Counted from the first letter of the stretch, positions 1 to 12,969 are shown. The stretch is 64,000 bases of DNA from Periplaneta americana (GCF_040183065.1 NC_091131.1:102425330-102489329), one strand, 5' to 3'. Translations and numbers: made by a program. Notes: generated by a model not told the origin, from the sequence alone.

Positions 1-1309
1 CTTTACGTTCAGAGTAAACAGTACATTCCAAAAATATGTTCGCGTTTTCCAGTGACGAAAGAGCTTTCAATATTGAATCATTTTCGCACAGGTACTGTCG
101 TCGATTTGCCTAAGTCGCATTCCGGTTTTCCACACCTGCTTCTATTCGCCTCTCTGTAAAGACTAGTGGCTGGGCTATCTTAACTCTTTTCTGAGAACAT
201 TAATTTCTGTTAGGGATTGGACGTCTACGTAATATTATACAACTGTTTAAAATAACTTAAATAAAAGGGCCTCGTTAAGTAATTAACTGTCACGTGATTT
301 CCCCCCTTTCTACGATCCTGCGACATAACCACTTGGACGGAGAGTAGATAGCATGTCTGAGTAATTTTATCTTTTCGGATCCAGCATAAGTGAAGATTGA
401 ATTTACAGTACGTAAGGTACTCTTTTACAGAGTAGGTACAGAATTATTTCAACATGAGTTACTAGTACGAAGGACGAAACTGGTAATTGGAATTACACAC
501 ATTAGAACTGAAGCCTGTATCGAAATGAACGGCCACCATTTTCAAAAATGCATTTAATTATCCATATTATGATTATTTTTCAATTTAACTTCATTCTCTA
601 TAGTGTACGCTAATGTGCTGTAGACAGTATAGGCTATTATACACTGCATAATGAATACGTCCGCATGGACAGCTCAGTTCGTGAGTAAAAACACTTATTG
701 TTAATACTGTACTGTATTTTGATTAAAGAAAAACCTAATGAAAATTATCATACTCAAAATCGTGATATTTCCTAGTTTACGTAAATGGATGAACTACTTT
801 TCTTCCCTCCTATACCTAGTAAAGTGATCTGTTTGTATATCACGCCAGTATCATCGAACTCCAGTCGTGGAAGGGGTAGCAAACGGTTTTTCCGGTTCTC
901 AAGCTTGATCCAAAGGTATAGCCAGGTTAATATTAGAAATGTTAGTAAAAATAAAATGATGTCCCTGTAGTTACTTATGAGGAGGAATTGTGGCCAGGGA
1001 AAGTTTTGGAAGTGAAGAACAATGAAGCTGTTGTTTCATGTATAGTAAGAAGCGGCAATTACTGAGGTGGCGAGAAATGGAAGACATTTTTTTCTATAGA
1101 AAGGAAAACATAATAAAACAAATTGAAGACCCCAAATGCGTCTCGAAAAAGATAGATCTATTTTAAATTTCAGATTTACAAGAGAATTGGAGATTCAAAG
1201 GATCGAAATAAGCCTAATGAATGTAGTTCTCAGTACGATAAATAAACATTATCATTGAATTTATTTGCATAAGATTTTGCTAAGAATGTGTTTATTTTGT
1301 TCTTTAATA
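1..1309. other. Intergenic, nothing recognised
   Basis: AT-rich sequence. The one open stretch on the plus strand (785-970) has no recognisable domain and no splice context. I see no repeat family shared with the rest of the window here. Confidence 0.6.
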
Positions 1310-1311
1310 TA

Positions 1312-2796
1312 CACTCACCTGCGAAAAAACCGGGCCAACTACATTTTCTTTAATTTTTTTTTAAATTGTAGGATTTTTTTAATAATTGTAGGTGTGCTGA
1401 GGTTCATTTAGTTATTCATTTATTTTGTGATACGTAACAATGTAATACTGAATACGTAATAGCCAACAATGATCTGAAAAGAAGATTCGTTCTTCTTGTA
1501 ATATTGTCTGTAAACTTCTCGGACTCATTTCGAGCTAAGCTGAAGATGTCTATAGACTGGTAAGCTCTTTTGAGGCAGTATTGGAGTACTTCATTGTATA
1601 TTAATGTCACTAAGTCCTACCGATTCAGCAAAAGTGGTTGCATTGATAGAAGGTGGGAATAGTCAGCGTTATGTGACTGCAGTTCTTGGGATTCCTCGAT
1701 CGACCGTACAACGAGTGTACCATCGCTTTAGAGAGACAGGAGATTATTCCAGGAGACCCCGGTTCAGGGAGAAAACGAGTAACTTCGGCTCGTGACGACC
1801 ATTTTATTGTCCTAAACACATTAATAAATCGCCATTCCACAGCTATTAAGACCAGAAGAGCCTTCCAGAAAATAAGACAAGTTAATGTGACTGAGAGAAC
1901 TGTAAGAGGACGTCTGGATGGATGTGGGCTGATTCCAGAAGATCAGCTAAAGGCCCAGAATTGCTCCAGCAACGTCATGTTGAACGATTATGTTTTGCTC
2001 ACAATCATGCTAATTGGAACATAGGGGAGTGGCGACGAGTGCTCTTCACCGATGAATCGAGATTTAGTTCGCAGATGGACGGAAAAGAGTGTGGAGAAGA
2101 GAAGGAGAACGTTTTTCTTCATGAACTTCAGTTCACGTTTCAGTTTCCAAGGTGGATCAGTAATGGTATGGGGATGGCATTTCGTATGAAGCTCACACAG
2201 AACTTGTGTTCATTAATGGAGGTGCTCTGACTGCCCCAAGATACATCGAAGAAGATCTAATTTAACATGTGGTAACATATGCCCCACTTATTGGTGGAAA
2301 GTTCCTGTTAATGCATGACAATGCTTGCCCTCATGCTACAAGAATCGTGGATGAGTTCCTTCACGACGTTGGATGGAATAGGATGACATGGCCAGCAAGA
2401 AGTCCTGACATAAACCCTATTGAACATGTAAGGACATGCTAGGAAAGCGAGTTAGAAGTCGTCTAACTCCTCACAGCAACTTACAGCAGCTCCGAAATGT
2501 TCTCAGTAAATAATGGAATAGAATCGATCAGACTGACATCCAGAATCTGATCGAAGGGTTGAATCGGCGAATGGTAACGGTCATACAGTCACGGGGAGGC
2601 AATACCCGCTATTACCAACATCTAGGTGGCCACAAAATCAGTTGAACATTTGGAAGAAAATTGATATAATTTGTAAGTTTTTTTTTTTTCCTGGGAAGCA
2701 ATGTTTTCTTCATTTGATGAAGGATTTTCTGATTCTCGCCTCATAAAAAATTGAGAAATTTTAGGTGGCCCGTTTTTTGTTTTTTGCCGGTGAGTG
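1312..2796 (+). mobile_element. Decayed Tc1-like DNA transposon
   Basis: The element is flanked by TA dinucleotides at 1310-1311 and 2797-2798, the target duplication used by Tc1/mariner elements. Its ends are inverted repeats that begin CACTCACC and run through an A-rich stretch to CGGGCCA (left, reading inward) and its complement TGGCCCG (right). The 1485-bp length is typical of a full Tc1 element. The interior carries one decayed transposase gene. Frameshifts and stops make it inactive. Confidence 0.88.
1604..2600 (+). pseudogene. Tc1 transposase pseudogene (DD34E)
   Basis: Cut-and-paste transposase of the Tc1 family, broken by at least three frame changes. The ATG at 1604 opens an N-terminal helix-turn-helix DNA-binding region (VTAVLGIPRSTVQRVYHRF, about 1670-1730) and a GRKR hinge near 1765. 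The catalytic triad is visible: Asp in FTDESRF (codon 2051), Asp in MHDNACPHAT (codon 2317) and Glu in SPDINPIEHV (codon 2422). The last two are 35 codons apart, so 34 residues lie between them, the DD34E signature of Tc1. The reading frame shifts near 1750 and again near 1960-2000, and further stops follow 2430. Dead copy. Confidence 0.9.
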
Positions 2797-2798
2797 TA

Positions 2799-5322
2799 GT
2801 TGTTCATTATTGCAGAAAAATGGCTTTCAGATTTCACTTGTTTATTGAGTGTTTATGAAATGTGTACTAATAAAAAGAATCCATGTACTTTTCATTTATT
2901 TTTAATATTTCTGTGCTAGATTATGTTTCTACCCTTAAATCAGAAACTCAATGTATTGATTTACGGATAATTACAGCTCCAGCTGTAGTCCATTCATGCT
3001 TTCAAGCATGAATATATGAGTGGACCATAGTTGGGCAACTCAGAATACAACTATGTACCAATGCTTATTATTTTTTCAACACTTGTAATTAAATAATTTC
3101 AAACACATATGTCAATATTTATTTAATATAAACTTACAAGAGCCCGAAGCCAAAATTTCACTTAATCTGGATAAATAGTACTGAATATACAAAGAAAAAT
3201 GTGACAAATGTTGACCATAGTTAGGGGAACTACGGTACCTTGAAATAATATAGGCCTTGGTTTAGGACATATATATGTCAAGCAGTGTTGTCGCTGTTAT
3301 TCTGTTATTATTCTTCAGATCTTTTTACCGATAGTGTAGTTCCTGGTACAGAGCATCTTTACAAATCTTTTTCTCCACGAAGGAAATATATTTTCTATAT
3401 AATGTATATATTTAACAGAAGTATTATATTTGCCACGATTTCTAAGCGTATTGTTGCTGCTGGAATACAGATACTTTCATTTCATTATTTGTAAGCAATT
3501 GTATGTATTCTTGTAAAATAAATAAAACTGAATGGATACCAAATCAAGTCCCCATAGAATCCCAAGGTATCACATATGATACCTATCATAAAACAAGAAT
3601 TGAGATCATGATACAAATTTTGATTGGTTAATGTTTGTCTTTGTATCGCCAATTATGCAATAAATAATATTTATTTTTTTTTTTTACTTTAAATTTGTCT
3701 CAGGACTGAAGAGGATAAGCCAGCAGTTCTTTTTAAAAGTTCAATTTCTACAATTGTTAAACGTCGTTCATCTCAACGTGGAATAATAAAAGCTTCACTG
3801 TCATATCTGAAGACAAATCTTTCAAATTTTTGTATGGCTTGTAAACTATGAATCAATATGATTTTTAAGTATATTTCAAGCCGTATTATCATTGCGATTA
3901 AAGTTAAATTGTAAACTTGTTTTTCGTGTTTTCAATGCTTGTTACACTTTACGGTTGTTCCGATGATAATTGTTTATATTACCTTAGCGGCATAGATAAC
4001 TGAAATATCACGTCCAAACTAATTATAATCATTAAATTGTATTATTTTAAAAGATTAAAACCATAGATCATATATACCCAGATTGTTCGGCCTTATGGGC
4101 TTTGACGGTAACAACTATGCTGCCATCTGGTCTACATAAGGATTCAGGTCATATCTCCCATTTGAATTGCATTAGCGACGGTATTGCCATGTCGTGTTCG
4201 TTTACAACGGACGGGTGGCGATCCTGGCGGTTGTTCTCTTCAAAGTGCTACCAATTTTAACATAGGGATGATCAATCTGTTATATGATATATGTAATCTG
4301 GGTTAAAACTAAAGAGTGAAAATATATAACACAACTGACATCTTATACTCAACATTTAAAACGCAAATTTTAAGCTTAGAAAAAACCACAGTATTGAGTT
4401 CTAACCTCGCTTAGTACATGGATATCTAAATATAAAATTGTCAAAATGTCTTGGGTAAATGTTCTCAGCAAGTCATAGAGACCCGTAGTGTCTTCAATCT
4501 AGGCTCAGGCGGAAATAATCTCAAACATAGACTTCGAGGCATGAAAGCTCTCGAACAAAGTTATACAGTAACATAACGAAGCTATTGGATTGTAACATAA
4601 TTTTTAAATTTAAAAATTTCCCATTTTGTCTTCCCAGAGACTGTGTGCAAGCGAAAAAAATTCAGAATAAGAATTCCACAGTAACTAAAACTGAAGGAAG
4701 TCATCACATTGCTGCTGACGATTCCAGCTTGTATCTAGAAGTAATTGGATATAAATATTAAACACCAGATTTTAATTATCTTCTTTTTTTGGAGAGTATG
4801 CTGCATTACAAATTTTAATGAGAGACGGTGGGAATCGGGTGTAGAAGAAGTCTTGTCTGCTAGCATCAGCATGGATATTGTATTCTAGCAATTACTTCCT
4901 TCTCAAAACATAATAGCGGTTGTAAATTGTCTGCTAGCACCTACGTTATTATACACAGTGTTCCAAAATTTCAGAAGAGATAGCCAGCAACTACCACAGT
5001 GACTATTAATTCAACAGCTTAACCTAAATAAAATAAAAAACAAATTAGTGCCTCTATGCGCTGCAGAAATGAAACTTCTTAAGCTGTAAATATGTAGTAA
5101 TCTTTTCTTTTAATGTTCGTGCAATGAGACACGATAAGTAATCAGGGTTAAATTTAACACTCATACATAATTCTGTTCAGAACATAAAAGGAAACAATGC
5201 TTGTTTATAGGCTACATTGAAAGTAGAGATAATTTTAAAACGCCTTGAGAAACTTAAAATTTCGCTGGGCATTCATCTGAATGTTATTTCTATTTTGCGT
5301 TAGTAAACCTTCTTCTTCTATT
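2799..5322. other. Intergenic, no clear features
   Basis: AT-rich. A small hairpin (ATTCATGC/GCATGAAT) lies near 2993-3015. Near 4074 and 4307 there is an inverted 8-9 bp match (CCCAGATT/AATCTGGG) about 230 bases apart that could be the ends of an old MITE, but no target duplication supports it. I see no coding signal. Confidence 0.5.
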
Positions 5323-5324
5323 AT

Positions 5325-5925
5325 ACAGAGTGATTCACGAGGATTTACCGTCACTTAGAGAGCTTATTTCCGAAGACATTCTGAGCAAAAAAGTTATATA
5401 AACATGTATCCTAATCTCAATATTTTCAGAGTCACACCAATTTCAAGTTGTTTGTAAAATACACTTTTTCTTTAGTTTTAAGAGTAAAAATAGGATCAAC
5501 TTTTTTAGAATATAGTTGATTCTGTTACTTACGTGAATACCATACTAATCCGGTTTTTTTTTTCAAAGAATTAATCGACAGAGAGCATGATCATGCATTT
5601 TTTCCAACAGAACTCTGCCTCTGCTCACATTGCGAATATTTCCATGAGAGAAATTCACAATGTGTTTCCACAAGAGAGAGTTATTACTGTAGTATGGATT
5701 TGTGGTTCCCTCGGTCCCCGATCTCACAGCCTGTGATTATCATCTCTGAGGTAAATAAAAAAATTCCGTGTACACGACGAACCCGCACATCATACAAGAA
5801 CTCAAAGATAATATTCGTTAGGAAATTGTCCGGATTTCTTAAAATGAACTACAGCGAGTGATGAATAATTTCCTAAAGAAATGACAAAAATGTGTGGAGA
5901 ATGAAGTCAAATTATAAGGTATGTA
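5325..5925 (+). mobile_element. Right-truncated IS630/Tc3-like transposon
   Basis: A left end starting CAGAGTGATTCACGAGG follows a TA at 5323-5324, like the ends of insect Tc1/mariner-superfamily elements. About 250 bases of 5' sequence lead directly into the C-terminal half of a transposase (from about 5590), so the N-terminal coding part is deleted. No matching right inverted repeat follows. Confidence 0.65.
5588..5922 (+). pseudogene. Transposase C-terminal fragment
   Basis: Decayed C-terminal half of a DDE transposase. It reads FFQQNSASAHIANISMREI at about 5600-5660, which corresponds to the FQQDxAxxHTA motif holding the second catalytic Asp; that Asp reads Asn here. A shifted frame then gives words resembling WFPRSPDLTxCDYYLWG and NPHTIQELKDNIR. 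It ends near the usual family C-terminus (KCVENE at about 5890-5905). Several stops and frameshifts. The family is the one often annotated as DUF4817 plus DDE_3 in insects. Confidence 0.7.
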
Positions 5926-6423
5926 CTGTAAACTTCTCTCCTTTGGTACTGAACAAAATCCCTTTGTCACAAAATACGAAGCACTGTAACTGCATCATGG
6001 ATGGAAGCATGATTTAACCCCTTTAACACAAGACAGAAGTAATCGTAGAGGATTCAAATCTTCACTTACACCACTTTAGCCAATTCATACTTAACTCTCT
6101 TTACACGAGCACCCGCGTTTTAACACCTCATTTGATAATTTTGTAAGTAATGAGCCTTTAAATTTGTTTGTGTATTGTTGTATGGTTGGTTTATTTTGTT
6201 TTACCCTCCCGCTAATCACCGAGACCCGGCTAACCGACTAACAGCGGTGCGCTCGCCCATAAACAAAACACTTCGGCAGAAAGAAAAACTGATCGCACTG
6301 TACAAATCGATAACAGAAGCATTAGATGTTTTCTCTAATGTACGGCCCGACTAGAACGTCCGTCATAGAATTTTATTTCTCAACATCCTGTCCCTCGTGT
6401 GATACCTATTAGCTTAGTGCTAA
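5926..6423. other. Intergenic, nothing recognised
   Basis: No repeat or coding signal that I can support. Confidence 0.5.
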
Positions 6424-6775
6424 GCACACGATATCTCCATTCTGGTTGGATGATCGTACACCTCTTCCTTGGCACGTGGGCATGAGGCCAGCAGCCGGCT
6501 GGTCGGTCTGTGCCCTCAAAGTATGGATACAGAACTCACGAGAGAGGGGTGGAAAGCATCAAGAAAGCGTTGGTTCCCCGTCCACAGTCGACTGGCGTTG
6601 AATGACGTCACTGTGCCCCATATGCAATCACATATCACAGACACTAAATACAAATCCTCTCCCCTACCAAGTCAATGACGCGGGGATAGAAGGAAGGGAT
6701 GAGTGACGCAACGCCACAATTGTCGCCCAGTCCTGCAAACCTGCCTTAAAGGGCTATAGCGCCACGAATTATTAT
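6424..6775 (+). repeat. tRNA-derived SINE (family 5), 3' part, interrupted
   Basis: Bases 6424-6521 match the 3' body of the full-length SINE at 18856-19208 (CACGATAYCTCCATTCTGG, GAGGCCAGCAGCCGGCTGG), and 6742-6775 match its end (GGGCTRTAGCGCCA). Between them sit about 220 bases absent from the other copy. The tRNA-like head is missing. Confidence 0.7.
6522..6741. mobile_element. Unidentified ~220-bp insertion in a SINE
   Basis: This stretch interrupts a SINE body. The sequence just left is TGCCCTCAAAG and just right is TGCCTTAAAG, a near-duplicated 10-11 bp site consistent with target-site duplication. I see no terminal inverted repeats, tRNA-like boxes or A-tail, so the element type is unknown. 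Confidence 0.35.
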
Positions 6776-6779
6776 TAAA

Positions 6780-8565
6780 AGTATATGAATTATCCCTGAG
6801 AAAGTTTGACTATTTCCTGATATTTTATTTGAAAAATGTTGGTAATTTTATTCTAGTTCTAAGCTAACTTCGTCATTCTGGGTTCTGGTTTTTCGCAACT
6901 TTACCGCAGAGAGTTACAATAAAATTTACGAGGCACTATATAGGCGTAGTGTGAGCTGTGCGGAATAATACGTCCTTTCTAACTGATGTTATGCGAGTGG
7001 TACAGTATTGGTATTAAATATTTCAGCCATATTTCAGAGTTAACAGCAAGAGAATGGGTGTTGCTACTCTGTAAGGAAGAGAGGATATTGACCAGTTTTG
7101 AGCAACTAACTTACGAACTCAGGTTTCTATTATCATCGCTACATAATTACAAGCCAGATACATGTTGCTGCGTTTCGCATAATTGAACACGCAACAATGT
7201 AACGCCTCCTCGACCTTACGTTGTTGATACAGAAACAGGTTTCCAGTAAATTTCACATTTGACCTACGTTCATTTCGTTGCTCTCCAAGATTTGCATGTA
7301 ATGTGTTTTCAGACTAAAAATTCCCTTATTGGCTCTTTATTGCGAAACATTCCCGCTATATCGCCATGTGATTAAAGTTGCCGTTTTGCGGGATTTTTCG
7401 TCATCTGACAACATAGGAAGACAGTACTGACGAAAGAAATATCCGTATCTCGTAATCTACACTCGATTATATTGTTAATTTTCTATTACAAAAATTACGA
7501 CGAATCCCTCGTGTTGTACCTACTCACCAATGCAGCGTAAAAATTCGCTGAATATTTACCCCTTTAATTTATTAGTACTGTTTTAAAGCTATAGCTTTGA
7601 AATTTTTAAATGCAAATAAAGTCTGTTTCCAATCGAAACATGTGATTCTTTTAATGGAATGTACTGATAAGAACACCAGGTATTTGAACTAATTTTTATT
7701 TTGTGAATGTTAATGATTTGCTTATTTTGGTAGGCCTATATGATGCATAATTTGTTTATGTTTCAGACAACAGTTTAACTCTATTAAATGTTGAATATAG
7801 TTTAGTCAAAAGTCCGAAGACTGGTTGGACCTCTTCAGGGTGGCCAGTTCTTTTCTTCCATCCATTGCATACATCGCTGCTGACTAGTAACATATTTCAC
7901 TTATCAGTGTTGAATATAATATTCGTTTATTAAATATAATGTGATAGTGTTATGGTATGATTATACCTACGAGTATATGGTCCACATACAGAAGAACTTT
8001 CGTGCATGCTCCACACATGCACTCAACAGTTATTCTTCTGTTTACAGCTAATTCGAAATTCAAATACTAACTAGCAGGTGCACATGTAAACAGTGACATA
8101 CAAAGGGTGCAGCTGTTTCTGGCCAATTACAACGCAAAATCTCTTTCGGCATGGTAAGATTCACATTTTACACAAACAAATATTTGAAAAATATCGATAA
8201 TGCTATTCGTTTAGAAAAAAAAATGAATTACTGACAAAATAATAAAAACCTATCAGTAAATTAAATCTTAAATTAATATAGGCCTAGGTAAAATTTTCTT
8301 AAAATAACAAAAATAAAGTGTCTGGGGAAAAAATTAAAATTTCAACGACATTTGTTAAAAATTAATGTCGTCGGAAAACCTTAGATTCGTTAAATTTGTT
8401 TACGTCAGCTCGTCTAAGGGCGTCTTAATTTTACTGCCCTCTAGGACTATATAAAATAAGCTGGACAATTTTGGAATCAGATCTGAGCAACAAACCATCT
8501 TCTCATTACATTTCTATACGTCTTGATTGTGTACCAGGTACTTATAATACTTATTTCATCGTTGT
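6780..8565. other. Intergenic, nothing recognised
   Basis: AT-rich. A plus-strand open stretch at 6986-7186 has no recognisable domain. No shared repeat identified. Confidence 0.5.
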
Positions 8566-8580
8566 CATCATTATCATCAT

Positions 8581-8612
<32 letters not shown>
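8566..8612. repeat. (ATC)n microsatellite
   Basis: Imperfect then perfect ATC trinucleotide run. It accounts for the poly-Ile and poly-Asp open frames over this stretch. Confidence 0.95.
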
Positions 8613-8613
<1 letters not shown>

Positions 8614-8892
8614 AGGGCTGTATTATATAGTCCGTTCCACTCTCATCAGTCCAATTTGTCCACCCAATGTCTGTTTTCTCCATTTGGAGATATCACTTCC
8701 GATAAGCTTGCATTGTCCAATACTTACAAGTAGTTCGTTCAGTTTCTTTGCTTTAATTTTTCAGTTAGTTTGTAGTTTTATTCTGCATTAGTCCTATTTT
8801 TTATATCTTCAATTCGTTTATGTCTAGTAGGAAATATGAAGCAATCAAGAGTAGCCATTTCATTTCCGAAGCCAATATTTTCCAAATTTAAA

Positions 8893-8897
<5 letters not shown>

Positions 8898-8924
<27 letters not shown>

Positions 8925-8925
8925 A
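8898..8925. repeat. (CT)n microsatellite
   Basis: About 13 CT units between ATTCATT and ATTCTTTCC. Confidence 0.95.
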
Positions 8926-9289
8926 TTCTTTCCTCCTTCCATGATTTCACATGTACAAAAAAGCACACGAATCGTCATTATTTTACTAAATATAGCCTAG
9001 TTTGTATACACTTTTGTGTATTCCCATCAAAGACTCAACTTTGTTACTCTGTATTTGTGCTTAAATTTGTAGAGCTTATTATAAAAGCCTTATCATCCAA
9101 TGCTGTCGTCCTATAACGTCCCAAGAAATTAAATGAAGAATATTAATTAATTACGTTTTAATTTCTCATTACTCTAAGTATAAAAATGAAATAATGTGAT
9201 GCTTTAAAAGTAGACTTCGAGATTTTCACGGAATTACACGTTATCAACTTAACTGAAGTCCAAGTCTGTCGCAATTTCATTCAAATCAT
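8926..9289. other. Intergenic, nothing recognised
   Basis: AT-rich, no coding or repeat signal. Confidence 0.5.
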
Positions 9290-11160
9290 ATGATAATTTT
9301 ATATACAGTGTCAAATGCTAATTTTTTAATAATCAACTATTACAAATCATAATTATTTCCATCTATGTATATCAATCTACCAAATTTTACACACTTAAAC
9401 CTTCACGAGAAGGAAATATAGATAAGCGACAGTACATTAAAATGTGGGCATCCTATCACTTAAAAGCAGTAATAATTTGTTGTAGGATACGACAGATAAC
9501 GATATTTTTTGATGCGAAAAATATAGCTCACCATAAAACCACATGGGTTGACTCCTAAGTGTAAACAGGAAAACTGAAGTCTTCTAATCGGCTAATCCAA
9601 ATACAATTTGATATTTCGGAGTTTTTCGGAGCACAAAATACAATTATTTTCTTATGAGATTGATTTGTCTATTGCCCTCCTGATTTTAATCTCTAAGGAG
9701 TTTTGGGTCAAGGGGTGGAATATCCAAAGTTCTCAAATGTAAATGGAATTTTATATACTGTATCTACATACTTCTTTTACCGATATTTACCAAATCTTGC
9801 ACATTCTTCAGAATTAAAAAAAAGGCTACATTAAAATATGGTCAAATCAACCCTTTCCCTGGTTTCTTCCACCTATTACTTAATAGCAGTAATATTTATT
9901 TCCAGGATACGACCGATAATGAAGATTTTTTTTTTTTTTTTTTGTTTCTTTGATATGAAAAAGAAAGGAGAACTTTAGACTCCATGATGTGACTCCTGAC
10001 TCCTAAAGGGAGGAGAAAAATTCGGTCCTCTAATCGAAATACAACTTGATATTCTAAGAGTTTTTGGGGATGCATAATACGGCGCTTAGGCACGAATGGA
10101 TTAAAAATTCAGTACTCAAAATAATGTCAATCAAATTTTATGTTCTATATCTACACATTTTGTTATATACAACTTTTTGCACAATCGTCTTCACGACCAG
10201 GAAGAAAAATGTAGGCTACATTTATATATGGACAAACCATCTCCTCCCCTGCTCACCCATCACTTAAAAACAATAATATTTGGTTCCGGGATACGACCGA
10301 TAATGAGATTTTTTTTTTTTTTTGTTATTTGATATGAAAAAAAAAAAGACAATTTTACCTTACCATAATACCAAAATGGGGTGACTTCTCAAGCAGAGGA
10401 GGAAAAGTTGAAGTCCTCTAATCGAAGTACAATTTGATATCATGTGTTTATAGGAGGGGGGGAGCGCATAATATCTTTATGAGGTTGATTTGAATGTTTT
10501 CCCCCCGGTTTCGGGTGAAAAATCCAAAGTGCTTAATATATATTAAATACGAGTATTACATTCTACATGGTTTGGACGATATTTACCAAATTTTGCATAC
10601 TTAGCCTTCACAATCAGGAAGAAAAGATAACTTAAGTCTTAATTTAAATATGGACAAATCACCCTCTTCCCTGGTTTCATCACCCTATCACTTAAAAGAG
10701 AAGAAGAGAAGCCTCATGGCCTTAACTCTACCAGAATAAATAAATAAATAAATACATAAATAAATAAATATATAAATAAATAAAAGCATCGATCCGAATA
10801 TTAGGTTCAGAGATACGACCGATAAAAGAGGATTTTCTCCCCTTTTTTTGGTTCTCTCATATGAAAACAGAAAAATTTTAGCTCACCGTGACCCCATGAG
10901 ACGACTCCTATGGGGAGGAGAAAAGAAGTCCGAAGTCCTCTAATCGAAGTGCAATTTGATACCCCGGATTATTTTTGGGACACATAATACGATTATAAGA
11001 TTTTTCTGTTTTCTCCCTGAATTCAACCCCTAAGCGGCGTATCGGGTAAAGAGGGCAAACCCGAAATCCTGCAATATAAATGAAATGTTATATTTTATAT
11101 GTATATTTGGTTCTTTGGAACGACCGATAAAGAGGAAAACTTCAGCTCACCGTAACATTT
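9290..11160 (+). repeat. Degenerate ~400-bp tandem repeat array
   Basis: A GGATACGACCGATAA-like word recurs at about 9485, 9905, 10288, 10811 and 11118. Between occurrences the same order of landmarks returns: a T-rich run, AAAATTTTAGCTCACC, GTGACTCCTAA, GAAGTCCTCTAATCG, AATACAATTTGATAT, a GCATAATAC word, TTTACCAAATTTTGCA, GGAAGAAAA and CACTTAAAA. Spacing is 420, 383, 523 and 307 bases. The long unit contains a LINE 3' end. About 4.5 diverged copies. Confidence 0.85.
10699..10786 (+). mobile_element. LINE 3' end with (AAAT)n tail
   Basis: GAGAAGCCTCATGGCCTT, then AACTCTACCAGAATAAATAAA and a long AAAT-type tail. This is the same 3' end as the LINE at 54.6-55.9 kb. Only the last ~45 bases plus the tail are present, so it is an extreme 5' truncation. 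It sits inside one unit of the ~400-bp array. Confidence 0.75.
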
Positions 11161-12130
11161 CAATGGGTTCAAACTGGTAATAATGAAATTACCTATGTAC
11201 CGTCAGCCTCACTTTGAAGGTCAAGTGAAGCACACATTAACATGAAATGGAATAAGATCACTGTGGATCATTCAGTCAACCCTATTATAGGGACCGAGGG
11301 ATACGTTATACAGATTTGTTGAGTGTTTACATATTGTACAAGATTTCTTATAGTTGAAACATTATTTATGTTTTTATACAAACATTATACATAACAGCGT
11401 TGGATAAGTGTACTTACTCATGTGGGTAACATTGAACTTCGGTCTTAGTTTTCTTCAGTTGTGTTGCCAAGTTCTACGAAAAGTCTTAACAATGAGTTTA
11501 CTTAAAAATAGAAGCAGAAAATAAAAGCCGGGCAACGCCGGATAGTTTAAACTAGTCATGTAACACAAGTAGGATGAAATGGCGTAAGCAACATATCTCT
11601 AAAATCAAATATTAATTACAGAAATATGTCTTCGAAAATCTCTAATAATGTTATTCTACGTTATTAGTCAATGTAAATGTTTGAGAGATATACATATATA
11701 TTCATGACATCAATACAAAACATAAAAATAATTAATCATCAGCTACCAATTTCCCTAGTGTGTCTCCAAAAGGGAGTATTACGAATGCATTATGTTTATA
11801 ATTCTCTATACTTTGAAATAAAATTACAAATATAAAGGAAAACCAATTGAAATCTACTCTCAGAAAGTATCTAACCTCACATAACTTTCACTCTATACAT
11901 AAATGTTTGTTTCCTAGGAAGTATTTCTAGGAAATATGTTCAAGTAGTTATATTTAGTTTGTAGCTATGCAAGTCCTATATGCACTACAGTATGTTTACC
12001 ACTTACCTTAGTGTAAGTTTTGTCTTGTACTATATTCAGTTGTGCCTGGATACACGCACCTGTAATCATGAAAGCAATAAAGAATAAAGTGAATAAAAAT
12101 ATCTTAATTTCTTTTTGTGGCTGAACAATA
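11161..12130. other. Intergenic; possible repeat terminus near 11528
   Basis: Mostly featureless AT-rich DNA. At 11527-11560 the sequence AGCCGGGCAACGCCGGATAG followed by AAACTAGT resembles a short CCGG...CCGG hairpin found at the ends of some arthropod dispersed repeats. I cannot name the family. Confidence 0.4.
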
Positions 12131-12132
12131 TA

Positions 12133-12430
12133 CAACCCTACCAAAAATTTGAGGGCACTGCTCCATTAGTGATGTTTCACTGCTGTTCCTATACTTACGT
12201 GAAACCCCCTGATGTTCATACAGGAACCAAATGCCTGTGAAAAGTGAAGTTTTTACTGCAAACCCAATCTATCTTTCAAACTGTGGATTATATAACAATA
12301 TTTGTCTGTTATGAAACTTATTGAAAAATTGCATATTTTGTAGGAAAAAATTAATTACTCCAGAATGGATAGACCTAGATCAATGAATTTTTGAATAGCA
12401 GGATTCAGACTATTGTTTAAAACGTGAGTT
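12133..12430 (+). repeat. Left terminal inverted repeat of the long-TIR element
   Basis: It pairs with the right arm made of about 13400-13450 plus 13946-14177. The match continues across the insertion point (GATCAATGAATTTTTG on the left against GATCAGTGAATTTTGG, right complement). Confidence 0.85.
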
Positions 12431-12774
12431 ACTGATGTGAATAATATATGAAACACTTAAGAAATGTTGAATAGTATTTAATGTCAACTTATTATCTTAT
12501 ATCAAAGCTGCATATTATGAGAAATATTGCATACTTCATATTACTTTCCGTAATTAATTATTACATATTTTTTCTTTGATTTAGTGAGACAAAAACAATT
12601 CTCACATTAAGAATGAATTTAGAATAAAGCTTTATATACGCACTGCTATCAACTGCAAAGATAAAATTGATAGTAATCTGATGCTTGTAATAATTATTAG
12701 TAAATGCATGTGGACAACAATAAAACTTAATTTGATAAAACCTTAAAATTTCCAATAAATTTTATCTTCTAGGC

Positions 12775-12969
12775 CTATTCATTTATTAGGTCTAAATAAA
12801 AAGCTAATTTGTATTTTTCTATCAACACAAAGACGAAGGAATTAGGCCTACTAAAGAATGTTGTTGATTCACGTTTTATGATCCTTCGGAAATCGAAAAT
12901 ACGATTTGGAGCAATTTGTAATGCTGTAATTTTGTAGCAATTATAAACAGCACATATACATCCTGACAT
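12775..12969 (-). other. Short ORF with a weak THAP-like start
   Basis: A 64-codon minus-strand frame starts MSGCICAVYNC. The C-x4-C spacing near the N-terminus is reminiscent of THAP zinc fingers, which occur in some transposases, and CpG-rich sequence lies just upstream (13060-13110). The downstream THAP residues (Pro-rich loop, Trp, distal Cys/His) are not visible. It lies inside the long-TIR element. It may be chance. Confidence 0.15.
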
